22,733 nucleotides of DNA, taken from contig JAQIWT010000349.1 in the NCBI GenBank assembly GCA_034696485.1, forward strand, positions 1-22,733, written 5' to 3'. The DNA comes from Isohypsibius dastychi (taxonomy: Eukaryota > Tardigrada > Eutardigrada > Parachela > Isohypsibiidae). The first letter of the stretch is position 1. Every line of letters begins with the position of its first letter. The notes beneath the pieces are model-generated. The model did not search any database. It worked only from the letters and a program-made list of their open reading frames with translations, and had not been told where the DNA came from. The position numbers and the translations under genes are program-made. Positions 1 to 10,598 of this stretch are shown piece by piece.

Positions 1-189
1 CACCATTCCAAGCGAAGAGTTTCAAGAAGCCAGACGAACTGAACTGTCTGGAGAGTGGAGATTGGGCTGGCTGTCTAGTCTGTAGTGGCCGTCTAGCTTG
101 TCCGGTTGACTCAGGTCAGGCCACGTCAGGACGGGTCAATCGTATAATGGACTACTGAGAGCGTTGACCCTGGAACCCTGCCTGCCAGT

Positions 190-474
190 ATGGTGCTGCG
201 TCATCTCCGCCACTTTGCTTGCTGGATAAAAAACTTGGACAGCTTAGAAGAACTCACCAAAAAAATGGCAAAGGAAGGAAGCTTCCCAGAAATTTTAAAA
301 GCACTCGAGCGCTTTCAAGTATGCATTTTCCCCGGAAATTGTTCAATATTTGAGTGGGTCTATTCGGATATCGGAAAACGCCTTTTCTTTCTCTTGCTCA
401 TCCGGTTTGTAAATAACACGAATTTAATGGGGTTGCAGGAGTATTTGCAAAGACAAGTGCAACCTACTTCATGA
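190..474 (+). CDS. Possible small two-exon gene, 54 aa, unknown function
   Basis: An ATG directly follows a CTGCCAG acceptor-like site. Exon 1 (190-318, 43 codons) ends LKALERFQ at a GTATGC donor. A 120-nt intron (319-438) ends GTTGCAG, and exon 2 (439-474) adds 11 codons and TGA. Splicing gives a 54-residue, mostly helical and charged protein (LEELTKKMAKEG, EILKALERFQEYLQRQ). The intron is a multiple of three and has no stop, so an unspliced 94-aa form would also be open. I recognise no family. The gene could be the 3' end of something starting outside the window, a genuine small protein, or chance. The helical pattern and the plausible intron are the only support. Confidence 0.35.
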   Translation: MVLRHLRHFACWIKNLDSLEELTKKMAKEGSFPEILKALERFQVCIFPGNCSIFEWVYSDIGKRLFFLLLIRFVNNTNLMGLQEYLQRQVQPTS

Positions 475-995
475 ATTTGACTAGTTGAGTAAACTGATAT
501 CGGGTTTACTTGAATGGATTCTTCTGTCCTTTACATGTTTCCCCAATCTCAAAGAGACGTGAATGAAGCGGGAAATGAAATTTTTAGAAAAAAACCTGGT
601 TTGAGACAGTGGTTGGTGCACGGCGTGGTTCGATCATTGACGAAGCGGAGATAAACACAACTGAGCCGATGATTGTCGTACGCTTGGAGCGACGACCTAG
701 AGATTAACGCGATAGGCTGGTAACTTTGGTGTGAGGATAGCCATCGTGGCAAAACAGGATTTATCATAGTTCCGATCGAGTGGTTCAAATTCACGAAATT
801 TTTTTAATCACAAGTTTCGGAATGGAAGTATGGATGAGATTCGGAAATTCTTCTCGTTACGTCATGAGAGAATACAGCAAATGAAATGTCTCGAATTCAT
901 AACTCGATTTTACTCGAAATAAAAAGACACTAACAAGAAAGAAGTATTTTGGAGAATTCGTAACCTTTGGTATTGGGATCCGACGGACGTGATAT
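475..995. other. Intergenic stretch, nothing recognised
   Basis: About 520 bases between the small plus-strand model and the 3' end of the minus-strand gene. The open frame at 549-794 on the minus strand has no splice context and no protein-like pattern, so I treat it as chance. No tRNA, repeat or clear poly(A) signal was seen. Confidence 0.5.
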
Positions 996-3226
996 TCAAG
1001 ACGAAGGGATGTGAGTAGGTCTTTTTTTCATGTTTCTATTCGCGCTCTCAGGTGTGTAGCTGCCGACAGACGGAGTGTTGCGCTTCACGGGAGTAACCTG
1101 TGTGATGACTGCAGACTGACTGGTTCCTGGCTGACTGGTTCCTGGCTGGCCGAGAACACGGTTGACCGTAGCACGTTGATGCGGAGGGATGAACGGTGTT
1201 CCAGTTAGAGGCAACGGAGTGAAAACTGAAGTGAGTAAAAAATTACCATATTCCTCATTGTGAATTTCATTTTCTCACCCTCATGGGTCGATCCCGGTTC
1301 GGCCGAATCTTCAGTCTCCTCTAGCTCAACGGCATCAGCCGTTTCGTCGTCCGAAGTGAAAATGTCATTCGCAAAATCCGTATCGCGTCCGAAATAATCG
1401 ATGCCGACTGGATCGCCAAGTTCTCCCGTTTCGGAGCAACGTCGACGAACAGCTCGATTTCCGTCTCTTTGGCCGATTTCAGTCACCACATATCCTTTCC
1501 GGACTTTTTTCCATGTGCAGAGAGGGACAATGTCGCCCTGGATCCAGAACTCTGCTCTAAAAGTGGCAACGTGCCAGCCATGATGGCCTTTTTCCCCACC
1601 GCGCAACTCCAGACGCTTGGCATGTGAATCTCCCTTCTCTCCTAGCTGCAGGTATTCTTTCCCGTTACGAAGGAAGATTCCCGACCATTCACGCGATGGT
1701 CCAAAAATTCCAGATGCTGGAGTGTCTTCGACCTACACAAAGTCGAAAGTAAAGAGGATTTCGTCACCACATCGACAAAAACTCTAAAGATCGATAAAAG
1801 CTCGAAACTCAAACAATCTTGAACAGACTAATCCAGTCACAATTTTGATCAGCGTGGATTAAATTCAGCGTGTAAAATTTGTCGTACTTTGACACTCAAC
1901 CAATATGAAAAAAAATAAATCAATCTTACCTGGTCGGCTCGAATCGGACAGCTGGGCCCGCTGGCAAACACTTGAGGCTTTTCGGCGGTCGGAGAGATTG
2001 CCACAAATTCATTCAGCCACTCAAATTCCTTCCACGTTAAACCTTCCGTTCTAGTGCATTGAGTCAGGAACGGCGGTTTGTTGAATTTGAGGGTCCAGAC
2101 ATAAGGAGAGGCTTTTATCTCTTGGAGATGCACACGCTCAGAGTCGAAAATGCCGATCAAATTCGGACCATGGGGACTGAGCTGAAAAATAAAGCCATGT
2201 GAATTAATTGGTGATCTCGAAACCAGGGTGGGAATTTTGAACACTGAATTTTAAACTTTGAAATTCACAGATTCGCATATATCTTGCAGTTAATATTTCA
2301 AAGTTTATGGCGCGATTTATTTGCTTACGAGAAATATCAATCCAGTACCCGACATAACGGTCTGAGCTTGTCGGACATTGGGTTTGTAATCAAGAACATC
2401 AGCTTTTCGGGCAGCTCCGCTGACTTCCATGACAAAGAAGGATCCATCCGTTTTCTCACCGGTTAGATCGGTCGTAAGGCGCACAGAATACCACGGATGC
2501 TTTTGCCACTCTGCGGGATACTGGACAGATGGAGGTTCTTTTCTGGTGTAACCTGTGTGAAACAGAAGATATGGAAATCTTGGAATATTAAGGAATTTTG
2601 CGGAAATTTATGGATCTTATTCTGAAATTCCTACAATAAATTTCTACCTTGGTCGGCAACAGAACGGATATCCCGCGGACGAGTTGAGCGGTACCTGGTC
2701 GACATCATCGCATATTCAGAGTCATTCAGAAAGCGGAAGTGATATGGGGAGTCAGAGTGAAGACGCGGAGGGTAATTCATTTCAAGTTCCCAAACATAAT
2801 CAACCCTTGGTTTACCGGGTTGAGCCTTCGTCACGTAATTTCCGTCGATCTACAAAGCCATAGTCAAATAAATAAAATTCCTCATCTCATTGACTGGGTG
2901 TAATTGTGTACCTGGAAAACATGGGACGCAGGAATTTCAATTCGTTCTTCCGCTGACGGAGTTTCAATCCGGAAAATCGAAGTTCCGCACGCCACAAACG
3001 ACCCTGGTTGTACGGTTTTGAGATCGTTGATTTTTGTAGTTGTTGGCATCTTCTGGAGAGCGACAGGCTTGCTTGTCAAGAGAAGATAGTCCGGCGCAGC
3101 TCCTTGGAGTCCATATTTTGTTTCTTGTAGGATGTTTTGAGTTCGGCATGTCGCACGCCAACCCCGCGCAGTCCAGACATTACATGGTCCGATAACTCCA
3201 GATTTACCGATGGTTAATCGGGACAT
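996..3226 (-). CDS. Six-exon gene, 558 aa, unrecognised protein
   Basis: Exons on the minus strand: 3226-2912, 2849-2648, 2552-2329, 2181-1930, 1732-1279 and 1225-996. Every intron is GT..AG (for example GTACAC..TTTGTAG, GTAAGC..TTTTTCAG, GTAAGA..TGTGTAG, GTGAGA..CACTTCAG) and all phases agree, giving 559 codons with TGA. The start ATG has a good context (CACCATGTC). The protein starts MSRLTIGKSGVIGPCNVWTA. Its first ~440 residues look globular and rich in aromatic and charged residues. An acidic segment (roughly 425-460, DDETADAVELEETEDSAE) and a basic, Ser/Pro/Thr-rich tail containing GTSQPGTSQ follow. There is no signal peptide or membrane segment. I do not recognise the family; the acidic and basic tails would suit a nuclear or RNP protein, which is inference. 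A G13 run on the sense strand lies 118-130 bp upstream of the ATG. Confidence 0.7.
1116..1149. repeat. Short tandem repeat inside the last exon of the 558-aa gene
   Basis: A unit of about 15 bases (TGACTGGTTCCTGGC on the plus strand) occurs twice in a row, plus a partial copy. On the minus strand it encodes the duplicated QPGTS motif. The unit length keeps the frame. Confidence 0.7.
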
Positions 3227-3343
3227 GGTGTTCTTCAGGCGGATTTAACAGAAAAGATCGAAGGAGGATGTGGAGAACTCAGGAACCTCGAAATTCAGAT
3301 TGAAACCGAATGTGTTGACGGTCGGTGGCATATCGGTTCTGGT

Positions 3344-3366
3344 CCCCCCCCCCCCCATATATATAC
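3344..3366 (-). repeat. C13 run followed by an (AT)n stretch
   Basis: Thirteen C (3344-3356) are followed by an alternating AT stretch. Read on the sense strand of the gene starting at 3226, this is a TATATAT-like stretch followed by G13, 118-130 bp before the ATG. The rest of the 3227-3530 gap between the two minus-strand genes holds no gene. Confidence 0.8.
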
Positions 3367-3530
3367 GCCATGCGTCAGTACAGTAGATGGGGCTGTACAC
3401 CCATGCATTTCCCCGATTTGCACCAAAGTTCGATATGTTTCACTGGTTATTTTTTACTGCGACGTTTAACATAGACTACATAACGAAACAAGTCAATTGT
3501 TCATTTCTGACAGCAATCCTCATGTTAACA

Positions 3531-6237
3531 TTAATCTCTAGACATTTTGCACATAACCGATAACCACCGCAGACATGATTTCCGCTTATCTTCGATCCAT
3601 ACAAGCTGTCGGGTTAATTGAAACAGACTACAAATGGCAACCTGTGCTGGCATACGCGGTGAGCTGAGAAAATAATCCACGTCGAGCAAAAGAGTCAACG
3701 CATGAGGATCCAGACAAGACTTCCATGTTATATGAGCTTGGATTTTCCGGCGATTGTAGCCGACGAAGTAATATTCCGAGTTATTTCCAGAGAAAACAGC
3801 CACAATAATACCGCATAATTCGAGGATCCCGATATCAGGTGAATTTGTGGTCCAGAAAGCGTTGGAAATAGGTCGAACTGAGCGTTCCTGGTTGTAAAAA
3901 CTATCGGCGCGTATTCCAGAGGGGAAGCGAAAATAATCGTGGACTTTAAGTGACACCAGATTCCTGTTTGTATTTCGTCCGTGCTCTGCGGTTCTCTCAT
4001 AAACCAAATTTTTCATCTCGCGCGACAACCGGGAGTATTCCAGGTTCGAACTCGTCCCACCCGGCAGATACACCGCCAACTGCTGTCTCCTGATTAATTT
4101 CATGGCCATCTGATGGAACGACATTTTTCGGCACATTTCCTCGTCGACCTTGAATTTTCCTTTTCGCAATCTTTTCAAAACCCGAAATGCATCCTCATGC
4201 GCAAAATTTGAAAAGTTCATCAGTGGTCCGTGATGGGAGTAGCATAAAGGGAGATGCAGGCACTGGTGCCAATTCCAACCGATTTCATCTGGTCCGAAAT
4301 ATTTTGTCGACAAAGTTAAAAATTCCTTGAACAACATTGAAGCTTGTTGAGATCGCGCTGCAATGCATTGCTCGGCTGTAATATCAGGGTCATTGTAGTA
4401 ATCCATGAAGAGGAGTGCGAATGCAGATGACAGAGTACGCAGGAGATGAAGGATTTCCGAATCAATCGTTGCCCGCATTTGATCATTTTCCCCGCACACG
4501 AACAGGCAAAAGTAAATTGTAAAGTGTAAACATTCCGATGCTTTCCACAACGGGAATGACAATATCCCGGGCCTCGGACGTCTACGATCATTATTTTTAA
4601 CCGAGTATGTTTGTCATTGCTATGAATTTACCTTCGAAGACGAGACGGAAAACGGATATGCCACAGAAAATGATCAAAGCTTTCAGGGTCAGCGATGATC
4701 CTTTGTCGATTGTCGCGATATCTGGGCTGCCCTGATGAGTCAGTCGCGGCGCCTCTAAGTGCATAGTATGGGAGATTCTTGATGTCTCTCGCGAAAAGAA
4801 GTGTCAGCAAGTCCTTGGTTAACCCCATCAGAATATGCATGGGGTCATGAGGGAATGCCTTACTAAAATCGAGGTGATCTACTCCTGCAATAAAATGATC
4901 TGGGTTACTTTACTCGAACAGACCGGAACCCTTTCCATTCACAAACCAAGCAATAAAAGTTCAGATTCCCGCCGAATTCCACGTACACCATCATTTTGTA
5001 TCGTCTTGGCTATTACTGCAGATGGTGCCTGATTAATCCTGATCCGCAACTGGACATTGGAATCAATCACACTCTGATGACTTCGTAAGGTGGCATCCAG
5101 TCCATAGTACGGATAAACAGTTGTGCTCGCCGATCCGGGTTCGCCGCAGATTTCACAAGTTGTACAACCGTAATTTCTCTTGTTGTATCGTGAGAATCCC
5201 ATAAGATCGGACCGCGCAGGAGAGTCGGCATGGATACAACGAAGATAAACCTTGCGAACTGTCAAACCAACCGGAAGTCCTTTTGCCTCCAAATCTCTGA
5301 ATTGATGGACAAGTGGTTTGAACAGGACATTCGGGTGAATCTTTTTGCCACTCACACCCAAGGCCAAAATAAAGCCGTAATTATGCCTGACTTGCAAATC
5401 AAAGTTATTCACAACGATTTGAACGATGGAGCAGTCGTTATTTCGTGAATTGGCGTGGATTGGGGCACCATCAAAAAAAGCCGACAACGAAACATCACCG
5501 ACCTTGATTTTCTTTCCGCTGTAAAACGCTGATCCATGTGAAGTACCAATGGAGCCGGCACCATAATATCGGTCGAATTGACGGAGCAAGTCTGGATTTG
5601 ACAAAAGATGGGTTAACTGATCCTCCAGATCAAACACGTAGAAATGCTTGATCCTAGCTTGAATTGCTGGCTCTGGGACATCCTGCATTTCCTTGCACAA
5701 TCCGCATTCGTGGATAGATCGCTTATCAATTTCTTCACCCAAATAAAGGTCATGATAACAACAATAGTAATGGCGTACATATTTGACGCTGTTATCATGG
5801 ATTGATTGGTGCAGCATGTGTTTAGTCCGGGGCATGGAATGTCCATTAGGTAGATATTTACCGAAGTACTGGAGCAAGTCTTGAATCGCCGTGTCGCTTA
5901 TGGCATTTTTCTGGGTGATAGCGACGAATTCCGCGATTGCGTCAGCGAGCTTGTGGTTGGACATAGGATGTAACAACCCTTCTTCCTCCGAGTCCGAGTC
6001 ATCGGAGTTTTCAGAATCCGAGTCGCTATCGTCAGGTGAGCTGGCCCTGTCGGAATCTCTGGTTCCTCCATTTTGATCAGAGTCGCGATGAGGCGAATTA
6101 CTTTCCGATACACCTGTGGTACTGGTTGAAGGCATCACAACGGTCTGTACAAGCTGCTCCGATACACTGGCACGTCGCATCCTCGAGCGTTGTCCCTCTG
6201 GAGATAACTGATCGAAAGACTTCCGTTTCCGCTGCAT
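3531..6237 (-). mobile_element. Tnp2-like (CACTA/EnSpm-type) DNA transposase gene, 850 aa, apparently intact
   Basis: Exons: 6237-4989, 4884-4632 and 4581-3531. The introns (104 and 50 nt) are GT..AG and the phases agree (1 then 2), giving 851 codons with stop and no frameshift or internal stop. Order: basic N-terminus; Ser/Asp/Glu-rich acidic stretch (~50-86); core with FFDGAPI (Asp ~256), YGFILALGVSGKKIHPN, HADSPARS (Asp ~338) and a zinc-type CTTCEICGEP (~358-367). Exon 2 carries DPMHILMGLTKDLL. Exon 3 carries PLWKASE, then WHQCLHLP and GPLMNFSNFAHEDA (Glu ~630). This order (DGAP, DSPAR with Cys pairs, MH..MG.TK, H.GPL.NFS.F..E) is the known pattern of Tnp2 transposases, which cut and paste DNA through an RNase H-like DD(E) core; assigning the three residues is inference. 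Good terminal repeats were not found, so the element's borders are unknown. Confidence 0.85.
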
Positions 6238-6558
6238 GATGACGATCAGAATATTTCCGAATTAGATTTGTTTGTTTACGTTTTGCTTTAGTAAGAGTAT
6301 ACCAGTATGGTTACTTGCTACTCGTTACTGCTCGTCAGTTACCGGGCAGTTACCGCATAGAGGTTACCATTTGTTTTTATTTTTTTTGCCTTTCGATTAA
6401 AATCAACAAGATATGAAGAATGGAACCGGAATCTAGGAATGGATAGAAGATAACTAAAAAAAGCATCTGAGAAACTTTGAGCACTTTGAGCCCGCTACTG
6501 AAATCAGGGTTCCAGTTCAATTTAGCAGGAACCAGATTACAAAACAACTCTTCTGAAA
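6238..6558. other. Gap between the transposase and the next minus-strand gene
   Basis: TTTATT at 6376-6381 reads AATAAA on the minus strand and is a likely poly(A) signal for the gene ending at 6559. A run of GTTAC-containing words (about 6310-6366) is a degenerate short repeat. No gene was seen. Confidence 0.5.
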
Positions 6559-7265
6559 TCAAACTTCCGGTGACATGTCTCGAATCGGGGCGACATTCTC
6601 CTCGTTCTCGTCGGTGTCAATTTCATCAAAATTCAACCGAGTAACAGGATACTCCCATGGGCCAACCAGATTCTCATCATCTGAAACCAATTCAAACACC
6701 CCCGAACCCCCGTTGTCGCTGCCGAGCGAAATAGTGATAGACGTGGCTTGATCAGATTCCGACTCCGTATCAGATCCTGAAGACGAAGAAGGGCTTTCTC
6801 CACCGATATGCGCACGATACAGCTCGAGCACATATTGGAACTGAGCAATTATTTCAGGTGTGATATCAGGGAATCCATGAAACAGCCGACTGGGTCCGAA
6901 CGCGAGCATCTAAATATACAAATAAAACTTGCGTTAGGAAATGGATGAAACAATATGAGGCGGTTAGGAAATTTCAGAACAATGTTCCGGACAGGTTTCC
7001 GGACCGGAAGTGAAGTTTCAGTTGAAAACAAACTCACTTCTTCGTCAGCCTGAACAACCATTGCAATCAAGGTCGGTGTGACTGGTCCCCATTCATATCC
7101 GGCATTGGCCATGGCAGCAGGACCGATAAAAGCTGCTTGTCCGATGTTCAAATAATTACCTGTGAACTGAAAAAAAGCTTGGCGCAGACTTCGGATAAGA
7201 TTTTGTCCGGATTCCATATCCTCTGTATCAGTTGAGGCAGTCGATTCGCCTGACAATGGCTCCAT
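6559..7265 (-). CDS. Two-exon acidic protein, 192 aa, unrecognised
   Basis: Exon 1 is 7265-7038 and exon 2 is 6909-6559. The intron (GTGAGT..TATTTAG) is phase 0. I start at the ATG at 7265; the open frame continues upstream but without another ATG, and that extension would be a hydrophobic stretch. The N-terminus is Ser/Thr/Glu-rich (MEPLSGESTASTDTEDMES). A hydrophobic Gly/Ala segment follows (LNIGQAAFIGPAAMANAGYE), then a helical part (ITPEIIAQFQYVLELYRAH). The C-terminal ~80 residues are very acidic and Ser-rich (SSSSGSDTESESD, SDDENLVGPWEYP, DEIDTDENEEN). No family is recognised. The gene diverges from the RRM gene at 7610, with a G23 run between them. Confidence 0.6.
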
Positions 7266-7324
7266 TTCGTCCGGGAAAAAACAAATGATAACAAACACAA
7301 CAAGGATGAAACAATATGAGGCGG
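6943..7324. repeat. 21-bp direct repeat flanking exon 1 of the acidic-protein gene
   Basis: The same 21 bases, beginning GGATGAAACAATATG and ending AGGCGG, lie at 6943-6963 (in the intron) and 7304-7324 (5' flank), 361 bp apart in the same orientation. The intronic copy is itself bracketed by two copies of GTTAGGAAAT (6933-6942 and 6964-6973). Confidence 0.85.
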
Positions 7325-7465
7325 AAGGAACCACAGGGAATCTACCTCATTTCAATTTTCGAACCGAAAATGTAAACATGCAGATCTGAGCTTGACGGAG
7401 ACTGTCTGGTTGGCTGTAATTTAAGCACCCCTGGTAAGCCAGGATGCTTAAGTGCGTTGGTGGTC

Positions 7466-7494
7466 GGGGGGGGGGGGGGGGGGGGGGGAGGGGG
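7466..7494 (+). repeat. G23-A-G5 run in a divergent promoter
   Basis: Twenty-three G in a row (7466-7488), one A, then five G. The run lies between the divergent genes starting at 7265 (minus) and 7610 (plus), 122 bp before the latter's ATG. It could form a G-quadruplex, and its length is likely to vary between individuals or be misread. Confidence 0.9.
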
Positions 7495-7609
7495 TCCACC
7501 CCACGGCCCGCCGCTGATGATGCCACGTTGACTGGTTCCATCGAGTGCATGCCGATCAGTTCGATCAGTTTCTCAGATTCGGTTTAAACACGAATTCTAT
7601 TTCGCGAGA

Positions 7610-9182
7610 ATGACTTCACAGTACTCCACCAGTATCACTTTCGAAAGAGTTCCGGAAGGGCTCATTGGAAAGAAAGCTACTTCGATCGAACTTACCGTGG
7701 AGCAAACAGATGCAGCTATCGCGTTCCAGCGAGAAATTGATGGAATTACCGATGTTGTGGTCCCAGGGAAGCTAATGCTCACTCATCTGGCGGAGTCGGT
7801 GAGTTCAAACCTGCATCTTTTCAGTTCTGTGTTTATGAACCGATTTTTTCGTTGCATAGGCTAAACATGAGGATTTGTTGGCCATGTTCGGCGGATTTGG
7901 GATTATTTCCGAGGCGAAGATTGTCAGCAATATTTCAAATGGTGATTAATTCTATATTTCCCGATTTCCAAGCTAATTCTTGAAGTGGCATTGTTCTCCT
8001 CAGGAAAACCATGTGGCTATGGATTTATTACTTTCGAGGATCCCGAAAATGCCACGCCTGCACTTTCATGCAACGGAATGGAGCTACGCGGAAAAGAACT
8101 GAAGGTTCGTTGTTGGTTTGGGATCTGTTGGTTGTTTTGGATTTCTGTGTTAGTGTTTGAATTCGGATCTAGGTTCGCTCAACTGTATTTTCATATTCAT
8201 ATTTTTATAGGTGTTCTTGGCACGAACTGGCGGAGATGGCTTCAAGAGAGCTGCGCTTTATATCAAGGGAATTCCATTGAATTGGACTGTCACCGATTTG
8301 TACCATTACTTCGAATACTTTGGGGCTATTACTTCCGTCAAGTTATTGGCTGTTAATCACGGTAATTTCATCTTAAAAGAAACAGCTAAGAAAGATCATA
8401 AGATCATTTTTCACTTCCGGCTTCATACTCACTTCCCTGTACATGATCGTATTTGTTTTTTTAGTCAGCCGTGGTGTTGGGTTTGTCCGCTTCGTCTTGC
8501 GTTTGCATGCAGAACACGCCAAAGAGTTGCTCAACAACAAAGTTCCAGACGGGGAGACTACCAGCCTCCGAATCTCATTCACTCATACTTCCGGTCGCGA
8601 GCCTGCTTCCGGGAACAGTGTTAATGGATCTGAGCCTAACTCATTGGGATCTAGCATCGGAGTCGGAAACATGGAGCCGAGTTCAAATGGTTCCAGTGCT
8701 TCTCAGCATCGACGCTTCGCCGAATATCCACTTTTCGTCGGGAACATCCGTCGAGGCTTCACTGAGGCTAGTTTGAAGACTCTGTTTGAAACTGCCGGCG
8801 TGGTCAACAGCGTTAAGGTAAATTAAATATCGAATTGAACCGAACACTCGTAGTTTATATACTTTGGAATAATATTTTGTACACGCATCAAATTAAATTG
8901 AATTTTTGGATTTCGTAATTTGCGTATCCGTGATTTACTGGAATTTTATTTCGTCGGATTCTGATCCGTCGGTTTCGACTAATTTTTTGATGTTTTCAGA
9001 TCATGGATGGAGGGAGCAACGAGCACGCAGGCTATGCGTTCGTCAACATGAAAACTGGCGAGGGGGCTTATCGCGCGATTCGTGATTTGGATGGGAAGCC
9101 GGTTGACACTGAGAATCGCATGCAAGTTCGCCCCAAGGAGAAAGGCGCTGCATTGTTCGATGAGGAATCAGTTCATGTTTAA
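7610..9182 (+). CDS. RNA-binding protein with three RRM domains, 352 aa
   Basis: Exons: 7610-7798, 7860-7941, 8004-8104, 8211-8361, 8465-8817 and 9000-9182. All introns are GT..AG with consistent phases. RRM1: RNP2-like KLMLTHL (54-60) and RNP1 CGYGFITF (94-101). RRM2: LYIKGI (140-145) and RGVGFVRF (177-184). A Ser/Asn/Gly-rich linker (~205-255) precedes RRM3: LFVGNI (264-269) and GYAFVNM (~303-309), which ends in QVRPKEKG. RRM1 and RRM2 are close together and RRM3 is set apart, as in ELAV/Hu, CELF and related proteins that bind single-stranded RNA; orthology to any one of these is not claimed. The first ~50 residues match nothing I know. There is no obvious nuclear signal or membrane segment. 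An AATAAA lies at 9343-9348, 160 bases after the stop. Confidence 0.88.
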
Positions 9183-9342
9183 GCTTGCCACCTGTTTGAA
9201 TTGCTATTAACTCCTCAATGCAAAAACTGGTCGGTGTGCATGAAAATCATCATTTAAGAAACATTCCGTGTTTTTATTCTGGGCTCATGTGAAGTTCTCG
9301 TGTTTTTTCAGCCAGTAACCTGATGTTCTACTCTATTGACTG

Positions 9343-9348
9343 AATAAA
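9343..9348 (+). terminator. Poly(A) signal AATAAA of the RRM gene
   Basis: Canonical hexamer 160 bases after the TAA of the RRM gene and before the next promoter. Confidence 0.6.
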
Positions 9349-9482
9349 ACTATCAGCATGCATGAGGCATCCATAAAACGATTCAGTATGAGTTTTCAGA
9401 TGGTTAGCTAACTTTGGAAAATATCTGGACTCGGGCTATCGCAAAACAACAAATCACGGGGCGTGGCAATATGATTTACTGG

Positions 9483-9490
9483 TGACGTCA
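9483..9490 (+). promoter_or_regulatory. Perfect CRE-like palindrome TGACGTCA
   Basis: The full eight-base ATF/CREB-type site lies 95 bp upstream of the ATG of the PIP/SIM gene. A near copy (CGACGTCAT) lies in the STMP1/SelO divergent promoter around 19611-19619. Function is inferred from the motif only. Confidence 0.4.
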
Positions 9491-9584
9491 CTTCAACATG
9501 CGTTTCAATGCGAATCTTGGCTTAGAAATCACAGTTATTTTCTTTTTCACCTTATTTTCTTTTTTCCTCTATCTTCGGGACGAA

Positions 9585-10245
9585 ATGGCCTCGGTGAGTT
9601 GTTATACACTCATTTGACATTTAAACTTATTATTTACTTGTGGCTATCTAGATGAAGGGAGGATCGTATCTGGAGAAGAATTCCTTGAACCGGTCTGACA
9701 AATATTATGCGCTGTTGATCGCTGAGGTTCAGCCGGATGTTACTGGAATCGACCCGAACGAATTAAAGATTCGACGTGCAGCCGCTCGCGGAATTGCCAA
9801 TGGTCAACCAAGAATCACCAAATACTTCTTTCCTTTGAATGGAACGATTCCAATTACCCTCGGACGAGTCAACAGCCAGGATATTTATCCGGAGCTTCTT
9901 ACGTGTACGCAAGTCGCTCGCTCGACCAGAAATCCCTCTTATCATGGGGAAATGCGACTAAAAACTAAGAAAGGCGGGATCAATTTGGACATAGGATTTC
10001 CAGAACGTCCGGTTCCTGTTGTCCAGCATCGTCGAAATCACCCACGCAGAGCTCCAACCCAGAAGAAAAGACCAGCTCCGAAGTCCGCGGCTAAAATGTC
10101 CACTAATAGCCTCACCAGCAACGAAGGTATCATTGACTTGACTCAGGACTTCGAGGATGCTCATCTAACTATCCCGTCTGCTGCTCCGACTCAGATGTTC
10201 CCATCGCAGACCCAGACCAAAGCACCGTCCACCAACCGGAAGTGA
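9585..10245 (+). CDS. Putative PCNA- and SUMO-binding protein, 200 aa
   Basis: A three-codon first exon, MAS (9585-9593), is joined through a 58-nt intron (GTGAGT..TATCTAG) to exon 2 (9652-10245). Exon 2 also begins with ATG, so translation from there would lose only three residues. Residues 55-62 are QPRITKYF, an exact fit to the PCNA-interacting PIP box (Q-x-x-I/L/M-x-x-F/Y-F/Y), followed by FP. Residues 162-172, GIIDLTQDFED, fit a SUMO-interacting motif: a hydrophobic core followed by acidic residues. Between them is a basic segment (HRRNHPRRAPTQKKRPAPKS, 129-148) that would suit nuclear import or DNA contact. The tail is Ser/Thr/Gln/Pro-rich. The whole family is not recognised. The combination suggests a nuclear replication or repair accessory factor; that is inference from two short motifs. 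Confidence 0.65.
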
Positions 10246-10382
10246 TCATTTTATCTGTCTTTACTTCATCATCCCGAGTGCATTGATTCATATTGGTATT
10301 ACTATGAGTTTGAACCCGGTTTTTCTTCACACATGTGTAAAATTCGTTCGTCAGAAAAACACGCCTGTCTTGAGCAAGAAAT

Positions 10383-10395
10383 AATAAATTTTCAG
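10383..10395 (+). terminator. AATAAA directly followed by TTTTCAG
   Basis: AATAAA (10383-10388) lies 138 bases after the stop of the PIP/SIM gene and runs straight into TTTTCAG (10389-10395), a strong acceptor 204 bases before the next ATG. If the organism trans-splices leaders, this could be a combined 3' end and acceptor; otherwise it may be the 3' end of a non-coding first intron of the RING gene. Confidence 0.4.
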
Positions 10396-10598
10396 AAAAA
10401 CCACCTGGGTGAAGTTCAAGTACATCCAGGCACGTGCACAGCGCCCCCTAGCGCATATTTCCAATCCAGGCCAAGCACAGTGACCAGACTTGTTGCATTT
10501 CGAATTTGAATTCTCATTCTTCTTCCTGTCATCATTTATCTGGCAGACCTCATTTTGTGCTCCTTCATCCGCAATCTCACTGTGTTGTGTGAAATACA

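Noticed and set aside
549-794. 81-aa minus-strand frame
   Set aside because: No splice signals, neighbours or protein-like pattern.
3441-6306. ACTGGT at 3442 and its complement ACCAGT at 6301-6306 as terminal repeats of the transposase element
   Set aside because: Only six to eight bases match cleanly, the following similarity needs gaps, and no target duplication borders them.
7347-7550. Minus-strand frame encoding a polyproline protein upstream of the 192-aa gene
   Set aside because: It is open only because the G23 run reads as Pro codons. It has no splice link to exon 1 and lies in the divergent promoter.
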